From an uncultured Flavobacteriaceae bacterium (GTDB lineage Bacteria > Bacteroidota > Bacteroidia > Flavobacteriales > Flavobacteriaceae), in the NCBI GenBank assembly GCA_947494205.1, contig CANLUH010000007.1:124001-188000 (forward strand): DNA of 64,000 nucleotides. The letters are read 5' to 3'. Below the pieces are notes generated by a model that saw only the letters and a list, made by a program, of their open reading frames with translations, had not been told where the DNA came from and searched no databases. Each line of letters starts with the position of its first letter. Position 1 is the stretch's first letter. This document shows positions 9,455-15,684 of this stretch, one piece after another. Position numbers and translations under genes: made by a program.

Positions 9455-9956
9455 TTAGTTTACTTGTTATGTGGTCATTTAATCTATTTGCAGCTTCTAA
9501 CGGCAATCCTTTTATCGATAAATTTTCTCCGGAGCTTCCTGCGGAATATATATTTAATGTCGCTAAATTTAATTTTCGTGCTAAAAAAGATCTCGATATT
9601 TCTATGTGTTGAATTCTAATAAATGGTAAGGTAGTTACCGTATTTACTAGTAAGCCTTTAGTGTAAATAATGTCGTGCGTTCTCAATGCATACTGACGCT
9701 TTGAAAAAGAAAGGATAGTTAGTATTATATTTAAAACAAAGACCACTAGTAAAGCAATTACAAATATAGAGAATGAGCGCTCGAAATTAATATTATTAGC
9801 GTATGCCTTCATTAAAAAAAGTGCTATTAACATAATAGAAAATACAATAATTCTATTAGCTAATAACACTTTTAAATAGGTTTTAGATATTGATGTATAG
9901 GTAACAGTATCGACTGTTGGCAGCTCTTCTAAGTTTATTTGTTCGTTTTTAAACAT
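9447..9956 (-). CDS. Bacterial PH-domain membrane protein, YdbS-like
   Basis: 169 aa: two transmembrane segments (about 34-55 and 62-85), then one bPH2 domain with YTKGLLVNTVTTLPFIRIQHIEISRSFLARKLNLATLNIYSAGSSG split over the sheet and the conserved RIQH motif. This is the usual small partner (YdbS) of the larger PH-domain protein encoded immediately downstream with an 8 bp overlap. Both lie in a run of minus-strand genes with the 63-residue membrane protein 18 bp upstream. Function is inferred from the family. Confidence 0.85.
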   Translation of the reverse strand: MFKNEQINLEELPTVDTVTYTSISKTYLKVLLANRIIVFSIMLIALFLMKAYANNINFERSFSIFVIALLVVFVLNIILTILSFSKRQYALRTHDIIYTKGLLVNTVTTLPFIRIQHIEISRSFLARKLNLATLNIYSAGSSGENLSIKGLPLEAANRLNDHITSKLNE

Positions 9957-9974
9957 TTAGTGAACATTATTAAG

Positions 9975-10166
9975 CTAGTTTTTCTTCTTTTTAAAATTCA
10001 TTCCAAAAAATAAGGCTTGAAACAATCCAAAGAAAGCAAAATGAAAGATGAACTTAAAAATGTTGAAATTAGTGTGATTAAAATAGTCGAACGCTGCCAT
10101 TGCTATGGCAAAAAATAATCCACCAATTAAACCTCCAATAATTCCAGTTTTAAATTTATCTGACAT
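9975..10166 (-). CDS. Small membrane protein of unknown function
   Basis: 63 aa made almost entirely of two hydrophobic segments, TGIIGGLIGGLFFAIAMAAF (Gly-rich, about 7-26) and FIFHFAFFGLFQALFFGMNF (about 40-59), with a KKKKN tail that should stay in the cytoplasm. It starts 2 bp after the stop of the Fe-S protein gene and lies 18 bp before the PH-domain pair, so it probably belongs to the same transcript. No family is recognised. Confidence 0.65.
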   Translation of the reverse strand: MSDKFKTGIIGGLIGGLFFAIAMAAFDYFNHTNFNIFKFIFHFAFFGLFQALFFGMNFKKKKN

Positions 10167-10168
10167 AA

Positions 10169-10960
10169 TTATAAATCTTGTGCGTTTGCAATAAGTTCAG
10201 CAATGTCCATAACTTCTACATCCCCCTCTTTTTCTTTACCTTTAACGCCATCTGTCATCATTGTATTACAAAAAGGACATCCGGCTGCGATAATTTGTGG
10301 CTTAGTTTCTAAAGCTTGTTCTGTACGCTCTATATTAATGTCTTTATTTCCTGCTTCAGGCTCTTTAAACATTTGCGCTCCTCCTGCTCCACAACATAGA
10401 CCACGAGATTTACAACTTTTCATCTCTACTAACTCAGCGTCTAACTTACGTATTAAGTCTCTAGGTGCTTCGTATACATTATTTGCTCTACCTAAGTAGC
10501 ATGGATCATGGAATGTTATGCGTTTTCCTTTAAACTGTCCACCTTCTACAGTTAACCTACCATCATCTAATAATCCCTTTAAGAATTGTGTATGGTGCAC
10601 TACATCGTAATTACCGCCTAACCCAGGATATTCATTTTTAAGTGTATTAAAACAGTGTGGACATGCAGTAACTATTTTTTTAATTTCGTAAGCGTTCATT
10701 ACTTCTATATTAGTAACTGCTTGCATTTGAAATAAAAATTCGTTCCCTGAACGTTTTGCAGGATCTCCAGTACAGCTTTCCTCTGCTCCTAATACTGCAA
10801 ATTCTACATTTGCTTTATTTAATAGTCTTACAAACGCTTTTGTTATTTTTTTTGCTCTATCGTCAAAACTTCCAGCACAACCTACCCAAAATAAAACTTC
10901 TGGTTGTTTGCCTTCTGCCATCATTTCTGCCATTGTTGGCACTTTTAGTTGTTCGCTCAT
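10169..10960 (-). CDS. CCG-domain Fe-S protein (HdrB/GlcF/LutA-type)
   Basis: 263 aa, soluble. It has two cysteine-rich (CCG) domains: VGCAGSF with ESCTGDP and ACPHCFNTLKNEYP, then HDPCYLGR, KSCKSRGLCCGAGGAQMF and GCPFCNTMM. These ligate Fe-S clusters in heterodisulfide-reductase-like oxidoreductases. The first domain lacks a textbook CCG (it reads SCTG), while the second has it. No enzyme-specific domain is fused. The natural partner is the membrane 4Fe-4S protein at 12096-13409 in the same gene run, giving a split HdrD-like module that moves electrons to or from quinones. Substrate is unknown. Confidence 0.85.
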   Translation of the reverse strand: MSEQLKVPTMAEMMAEGKQPEVLFWVGCAGSFDDRAKKITKAFVRLLNKANVEFAVLGAEESCTGDPAKRSGNEFLFQMQAVTNIEVMNAYEIKKIVTACPHCFNTLKNEYPGLGGNYDVVHHTQFLKGLLDDGRLTVEGGQFKGKRITFHDPCYLGRANNVYEAPRDLIRKLDAELVEMKSCKSRGLCCGAGGAQMFKEPEAGNKDINIERTEQALETKPQIIAAGCPFCNTMMTDGVKGKEKEGDVEVMDIAELIANAQDL

Positions 10961-11023
10961 AATGCTGCGTTATTTATTAGTTGGCATTACTTTTCTAAAA
11001 AAGAAATTAGTAATGTTATTTTA

Positions 11024-11467
11024 TTATTTTTTTGCGTCGTCGAATACTTGAATAGTCACTGTTTTATCTACTAAATCTGTAAATTGACCTTTATATCTTG
11101 TCGCTTTTACTAAGTGATTGTCTATCCAGTGGTAGTTTCCTCCTCTAGGTTTCCCCATTAATAAACTATGAAACTTAAATCCGTGTTTATTTAACCAATC
11201 TGTAGTTACTTCTCTATGATCTTCTGTTCTTGAGGTGAAAAAGCAAATCATGTGCCCTTCGTCGTACCATTTGTTACAGGTTGCTAATGCGTCTGGAAAT
11301 GGCGCACATGTGCCCATACGTTCAGGTTCTTCGTTAGGAACATCTTCAGTAATAGTACCATCTATATCAATTAAATAATTTTTAACTCCTTCTGGTAATA
11401 CAGGACTTATTTTTTCTCCTGCTTCTACTTTCTCATGTAGTAATTTGTCTGCTTCTTCGCGTTTCAT
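11024..11467 (-). CDS. HAD-superfamily-like protein (LNS2-type), often mislabelled phosphoheptose isomerase
   Basis: 147 aa. The core NYLIDIDGTITEDVP carries the DxDGT nucleophile motif of HAD phosphatases. CFFTSRTEDHREVTTDWLNKHGF is the motif II region and LLMGKPRGGNYHWIDNHLV supplies the lysine and a degenerate acidic motif. Flavobacterial homologues are often named phosphoheptose isomerase, but no SIS domain is present. Its start overlaps the upstream gene by 4 bp (ATGA), so it is translationally coupled within the envelope/redox cluster. The substrate is unknown. Confidence 0.8.
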   Translation of the reverse strand: MKREEADKLLHEKVEAGEKISPVLPEGVKNYLIDIDGTITEDVPNEEPERMGTCAPFPDALATCNKWYDEGHMICFFTSRTEDHREVTTDWLNKHGFKFHSLLMGKPRGGNYHWIDNHLVKATRYKGQFTDLVDKTVTIQVFDDAKK

Positions 11468-11826
11468 TCTTTTAATTTGATATTTAACTTGGTATTCTCT
11501 GTAATGGATTTAAAATCGGTTTTAGCAATGCGAATGTATATCGCTAATCGCTTCTTTCCATTTTTTAATTTATTTTCTGGATAATATTTTTCTGAATCTG
11601 CTCTTAATAGCGCTTCTTTTGCAATACTATTAGATTGTGCTTCTGTACAATAATCACAGAACACTTTTTTAAGTTTAATATTAGTGGCTTTAGCACTTTT
11701 ATAGGTTATTTCGGTATAGACTTTAATTTGAAGTGAATCTTTTTTATAGGATTGTGCAGATACTGTATTTGCTACCAAGCTTAACAGAATAAACAGAATG
11801 CTATATTTAATTTGATTTTTATTCAC
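11464..11826 (-). CDS. Small exported protein of unknown function
   Basis: 120 aa beginning with a GTG that overlaps the upstream stop in a GTGA junction, so coupled translation decides the start. A signal peptide (YSILFILLSLVANTVSAQ, about 8-25) precedes a basic, Lys-rich mature part with a CDYC pair (about 58-61) that could form a disulfide. No family is recognised. It lies between a 59-residue membrane protein and the HAD-like gene, and overlaps both. Confidence 0.7.
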   Translation of the reverse strand: MNKNQIKYSILFILLSLVANTVSAQSYKKDSLQIKVYTEITYKSAKATNIKLKKVFCDYCTEAQSNSIAKEALLRADSEKYYPENKLKNGKKRLAIYIRIAKTDFKSITENTKLNIKLKE

Positions 11827-12002
11827 TTCGTTTCATTTTGTACTATTAATAACCCAACTCCTGCTGCTAAAAACAACCCTACTAGAAAACCACCTATAAG
11901 TCCTGTGTTATATTCATTAATAATATAAAGCATTATTAGTCCTACTACTAAAAACAGTATTCCTGTTATTATTCTCGTTTTAGGTGCTAATTTTTGTATC
12001 AT
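11823..12002 (-). CDS. Small two-helix membrane protein
   Basis: 59 aa, ATG at 12002 and TGA at 11825-11823. The sequence has two hydrophobic helices, IITGILFLVVGLIMLYII (about 11-28) and GLIGGFLVGLFLAAGVGLLI (about 34-53), with a short basic N-terminus. The stop overlaps the GTG of the next gene by 4 bp, which strongly supports it as a real gene. It resembles the many small flavobacterial membrane proteins without a named family. Function unknown. Confidence 0.7.
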   Translation of the reverse strand: MIQKLAPKTRIITGILFLVVGLIMLYIINEYNTGLIGGFLVGLFLAAGVGLLIVQNETK

Positions 12003-12009
12003 AATTGAG

Positions 12010-12090
12010 TAAGGCGTTAGGGATTGAGCAATTGTTGGAACTCCTCGTAGAGAGTGACTTGCGAAAGCTCGACCCTTTGGGTAACGCGCT
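12010..12090 (+). repeat. REP-like palindromic intergenic element
   Basis: The stretch between the 59-residue membrane protein and the Fe-S gene has termini GCGTTA (12014-12019) and TAACGC (12082-12087) in inverted orientation, an inner CCCTTTGGG hairpin (12073-12081), and GGGATTGAGC and GCTCGACCC near the two ends. This layout matches, from memory, a family of dispersed palindromic elements in Flavobacteriaceae intergenic regions. Only one copy is seen here. A spurious plus-strand ORF (12005-12235) runs through it. It sits inside the putative operon, so it may act as an mRNA-level hairpin. Confidence 0.55.
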
Positions 12091-12095
12091 AATTA

Positions 12096-13409
12096 TTATT
12101 CGTCTTTCCAGTTTAATCTATCCATTTGGTTATATGGCCATGGTGCACCGTTATTTTCTATATTGGTCATCATGTTATTTAACTCCATTGGTGCAGCAGA
12201 TTCTTCCATTACTAAGTAACGACGCATTTCCATAATAATATTTAATGGGTCTATACTTACTGGACAAGCTTCCGTACAGGCGTTACAAGATGTACATGCC
12301 CATAGTTCTTCTTTAGTTATGTAATCGTTTAATAACTGCTTCCCATCGTCTACAAATTCTCCTTTATTGACGTCTATGTTTTTACCTACTTCTTCTAGAC
12401 GGTCTCTGGTGTCCATCATTATTTTACGTGGAGATAACTTTTTGCCTGTTTGGTTGGCAGGACATTCACTTGTACAACGTCCACATTCTGTACATGTATA
12501 GGCATTTAATAGGTTTACCCATGATAAATCTTGTACATCGCTAGCTCCAAATTTGGCTGGCGCTTCTTCTGTTTCGTCTTCTGCTGGTGCTGCAAATGGA
12601 TCTGCGTTAGGATCCATCATTAACATCACTTCTTTTGTTACGGCATCATTGTTTGTAAACTGTCCTTTTGGATTTAAATTGCCGTAATATGTATTAGGGA
12701 ATGCTAAAAGAATGTGTAAGTGTTTTGAATAGTATAGGTAATTTAAAAATACTAGTATTCCTAATATGTGTATCCACCATGCAGAACGTTCTATGATATG
12801 TAATCCGCCTTCTGATACCCCAGAAAATAATGGTGCAATATGTTGACTTATAATATTACCTGAGTTTAAATTTTGAAACGTTGTGTCTGTAGCATTCATT
12901 ACTAAGAACAGTGTCATTAACACCATTTCGAAATATAATATAAAGTTTCCGTCATTTTTTGGCCAACCTTTCATTTCTGGACTCATAAAACGCTTTAATT
13001 TAATGGCGTTTCTACGTATCCAAAATATAACAACGGCTACAAATACTAATGCTGCTAATACCTCGAAACTTCCTATTAAAAATCCATAAACATACTCTGG
13101 TAGGACATCTAAACCAATTCGATGCGTACCAAATAACCCGTCTATTATAATTTCTAGAACTTCTATGTTTATAATAACAAAACCTACATAAACTACTATA
13201 TGAAAGAAACCTGCTACTGGGCGTTTTACCATTTTGCTTTGTCCTAAAGCAATCATAGCCATATTTTTCCAGCGTTGAGGCTTATTATCACTAACGTCTT
13301 TATCTTGACCTAGTTTAACGTTTCTCCATAGTTTTTTTACATTCTTGGCAAAGAAGCCAATGCCAAAAATTAATGCAATTGCAAAAAGTATATTTGGTAT
13401 ATAATTCAT
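12096..13409 (-). CDS. Membrane-anchored 4Fe-4S ferredoxin-type oxidoreductase subunit (HdrE/D-like)
   Basis: 437 aa. The N-terminal half has about six transmembrane segments with histidines suitable for haem (GFFHIVVYVGF, HIIERSAWWIHILG). The C-terminal half has two 4Fe-4S motifs, CTECGRCTSECP (about 300-313) and CTSCNACTEACP (about 372-385). This combination is that of cytochrome-b/ferredoxin fusions (HdrE-HdrC, NarI/GlpC-like). With the CCG protein at 10169-10960 it would form a full membrane electron-transfer complex. The electron donor is not apparent. A REP-like element and two small genes separate the pair. Confidence 0.85.
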   Translation of the reverse strand: MNYIPNILFAIALIFGIGFFAKNVKKLWRNVKLGQDKDVSDNKPQRWKNMAMIALGQSKMVKRPVAGFFHIVVYVGFVIINIEVLEIIIDGLFGTHRIGLDVLPEYVYGFLIGSFEVLAALVFVAVVIFWIRRNAIKLKRFMSPEMKGWPKNDGNFILYFEMVLMTLFLVMNATDTTFQNLNSGNIISQHIAPLFSGVSEGGLHIIERSAWWIHILGILVFLNYLYYSKHLHILLAFPNTYYGNLNPKGQFTNNDAVTKEVMLMMDPNADPFAAPAEDETEEAPAKFGASDVQDLSWVNLLNAYTCTECGRCTSECPANQTGKKLSPRKIMMDTRDRLEEVGKNIDVNKGEFVDDGKQLLNDYITKEELWACTSCNACTEACPVSIDPLNIIMEMRRYLVMEESAAPMELNNMMTNIENNGAPWPYNQMDRLNWKDE

Positions 13410-13425
13410 AAGTTAATTAGTTGGT

Positions 13426-14370
13426 TTACTCTCTTTCGTCTTCTGGTTTTACGTATTCTTTATTCTTTTTTCCAAAAACAGATACGTTAACGTAACGTTT
13501 TGGATTTAATTTAAAGTCTTGTAATAATTCTTTTAATTGGTAAGATGCTACTTCTAAGTTTTCGTAGAGCTTCTCATCTTTCATTAGTTTACCTAATGTT
13601 CCTTTACCTTGTTCTAGTCCCGTTAGTAAGTTGTTAACGTTTACTAGTGTTTTATCTAAATCTGTTACAGTTTTAGATATTTCTACCTTTTTTAAATCTC
13701 CCGACAAACTTGCTAAGTCTTCACTTACTTTGTTAAAGTTTGTTATAACCGCACTCAGTTTATCTTCGTTTTTAGAAACTGCAGATTTTAAGGTATAGGA
13801 TAATGATTTAAATGATTTTAAAGTTTCATTTAGTTCTGCAATGGCACTTTTTATACCTTTATCTGAATCGTCTGCAACTAATCCATTAAGATTTACTAAA
13901 AGGGAATCGGCAGACTTTAAAGTAACATCTAGTTCTGAACTTAATCCAGAAAAATTATTGGCAAGATTTTTAACTAACCCCTCTTCTACTTCCGAAGTGA
14001 TAAAATCACCACTCTTTGCCATTTCGTTATCATTGGCTGTTATTACTGCTAACGCATTACCACCCATTAAACCTTGTTCGTATAATCTAATCTTACTGTT
14101 TTTTGAAAATTTAAGTTTCTCATCTACAGAAAAAGAAACTCTTGTTTTTCCAGTTTCGAAATCGTAAACAATGGCTGTTACTTTACCAACAGCATTTCCT
14201 TTAATGGTAACAGGAGACGACGGTGTAAGTGCGTTATAATCGAAATCTGTATAAAACACATTCGATGATTCCAATAGATTACGTCCTTTTAAATAACTAA
14301 AACCAAAAATAAAAAAGACTATTCCCAGTATAACTAATATGGCAGTTTTTACTTCTCTAGATATTTTCAA
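13426..14370 (-). CDS. MCE/MlaD family lipid-transport protein
   Basis: 314 aa with an N-terminal signal anchor (TAILVILGIVFFIFGFSYL, about 9-27) followed by one MCE domain (DFDYNALTPSSPVTIKG through GLMGGNALAVI, about 41-110) and a long helical C-terminal region rich in Leu heptads. MlaD-like proteins form hexameric rings in the periplasm that carry phospholipids between membranes. The gene follows the amidase and precedes the Fe-S membrane protein by 16 bp. The MlaE/MlaF permease and ATPase genes are not in this window. Confidence 0.9.
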   Translation of the reverse strand: MKISREVKTAILVILGIVFFIFGFSYLKGRNLLESSNVFYTDFDYNALTPSSPVTIKGNAVGKVTAIVYDFETGKTRVSFSVDEKLKFSKNSKIRLYEQGLMGGNALAVITANDNEMAKSGDFITSEVEEGLVKNLANNFSGLSSELDVTLKSADSLLVNLNGLVADDSDKGIKSAIAELNETLKSFKSLSYTLKSAVSKNEDKLSAVITNFNKVSEDLASLSGDLKKVEISKTVTDLDKTLVNVNNLLTGLEQGKGTLGKLMKDEKLYENLEVASYQLKELLQDFKLNPKRYVNVSVFGKKNKEYVKPEDERE

Positions 14371-14428
14371 AGTGTTTTAAATTAAAATTTAGATAACAAA
14401 AATAAAGATTATTTACATAAGAATGACT

Positions 14429-15547
14429 CTAATTAGCGTCTTGTTTTAGCGCTTTAGCCAAACTTATACGCTTACCATTCTTAAAGGCAACAAGATAGCC
14501 ATCATTATATCCTTTTTCCTTTGCTTGTTGTTGTAGTTTTTTAGCTTTGTTATAGTCTGATGTATAGCCGTAATAATACTTATATAGGCCATTTTGCTTT
14601 TCTCTAGAAATATCTTTTAGCCCTTTAAAATTATAAGATTTAGGTTCTATCTTTTTAGAACTTGCTGCTAATTGTACTTTAAAAACCACATTTTTAATTA
14701 TGTTTTCTTCTGTAGGTGTTTCTGTTTCGTTGTTACTTTCACTTTCATAATTAAAAGTTCCTGTACTATCGTCTACTCCTTTTTTGTATTTAATAATAGC
14801 TTTTTCTATTGCTGATGCTAATTCTTGTTGTCCTTTTTTAGAGTTTAAATATTTACCTTCTTTTGTGTTTGTTATAAACCCTGTTTCTACAAGTACGCTT
14901 GGCATAACGGTTTGGTGTAATACTATAAACCCAGCTTGTTTTACGCCTCTGTTTTTACGTTTAAGCTTGTGTGTAAAATTGTCTTGTATATTTTTTGCTA
15001 ATTGTATGCTTTGATCTAAGTATTCTTCTTGCATTAGTGTTAAGCCAATAAAAGACTCTGGAGAATTAGGATCGTAGCCTTGATAGTTTTTCTTATAATC
15101 TTTTTCTAAGAAAATAACTTCGTTTTCCGCTTTTGCTACATTTAAATTAGTTTGGTTTCTGTGCACTCCTAAAACATAAGTTTCAGAACCATACGCTTGT
15201 GTATGGTGTGCGTTACAATGTACAGAGACAAATAAATCTGCATTGGCTTTGTTTGCTATTTTTCCTCTAACAAATAAATCTACAAAGACATCTGTTTTTC
15301 TAGTGTACACTACTTTTATATCTGGGTTTTTAGAAAGCGCCTTACCTACAGCTAGTACTATTTTTAAAGCTATATCTTTTTCTTTATACCCATGTTTAGA
15401 TGGTTTCCCTGGATCATGCCCACCATGTCCAGCATCTAAAACCACAACAAATTTTTCATTATTTGATTGTGCTGTAGCAGGAATAGTAACCGTAAATGTT
15501 AATACTATTATAATGGATACGAAAAAGGTTTTTATATACGTTTGCAT
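14429..15547 (-). CDS. N-acetylmuramoyl-L-alanine amidase with SPOR-like domain
   Basis: About 372 aa from the ATG at 15547. This start places the signal peptide (TYIKTFFVSIIIVLTFTVTIPATAQ) at the N-terminus; an ATG five codons upstream is less likely. Amidase_3 zinc and catalytic residues are visible: DAGHGGHDPG, FLEKD, SVHCNAHH and VLVETGFITN. The C-terminus (FKVQLAASSKK to YLVAFKNGKRI) looks like a SPOR peptidoglycan-binding domain. It cleaves the amide between MurNAc and L-Ala in the periplasm. It is divergent from lptD and is the first gene of the envelope cluster with mlaD. Confidence 0.92.
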   Translation of the reverse strand: MQTYIKTFFVSIIIVLTFTVTIPATAQSNNEKFVVVLDAGHGGHDPGKPSKHGYKEKDIALKIVLAVGKALSKNPDIKVVYTRKTDVFVDLFVRGKIANKANADLFVSVHCNAHHTQAYGSETYVLGVHRNQTNLNVAKAENEVIFLEKDYKKNYQGYDPNSPESFIGLTLMQEEYLDQSIQLAKNIQDNFTHKLKRKNRGVKQAGFIVLHQTVMPSVLVETGFITNTKEGKYLNSKKGQQELASAIEKAIIKYKKGVDDSTGTFNYESESNNETETPTEENIIKNVVFKVQLAASSKKIEPKSYNFKGLKDISREKQNGLYKYYYGYTSDYNKAKKLQQQAKEKGYNDGYLVAFKNGKRISLAKALKQDAN

Positions 15548-15628
15548 AGATATTATGAGCAAATTTTAAGCAATTATTATTATTTCTTAATTTTTTACGA
15601 ATAATAAATTAATCATAAAAAATATATT

Positions 15629-15636
15629 TAATTTTG
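15629..15636 (+). promoter_or_regulatory. Bacteroidota -7 element TAATTTTG upstream of lptD
   Basis: TAATTTTG matches the TAnnTTTG consensus exactly. No TTG is present 19-21 bp upstream. It overlaps the most upstream in-frame TTG of the lptD reading frame (15634), so a transcript from this site could not use that TTG as start codon. The next TTG at 15685 then becomes the best start. Confidence 0.45.
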
Positions 15637-15684
15637 GCAATTCAAAAACCGAGCCATACTTTAGCAAAAATACATTTAAAAGCA

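Noticed and set aside
10990-11020. Hairpin CATTACT/AGTAATG between the Fe-S and HAD-like genes as a terminator
   Set aside because: The stem is interrupted and no T-run follows on the minus strand; neighbouring genes look co-transcribed.
11024-11467. Phosphoheptose isomerase
   Set aside because: The commonly copied name is not supported: there is no SIS domain, and DxDGT plus TSR motifs indicate a HAD-type fold.
12005-12235. Plus-strand ORF of 76 codons beginning in the REP-like element
   Set aside because: It starts with TTG inside the palindrome and then runs antisense through the conserved Fe-S gene. No coding support.
15634-15684. TTG at 15634 as the start of LptD
   Set aside because: It lies inside an exact TAATTTTG promoter box and would add 17 residues before the signal peptide. 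TTG 15685 fits better, though this is not proven.
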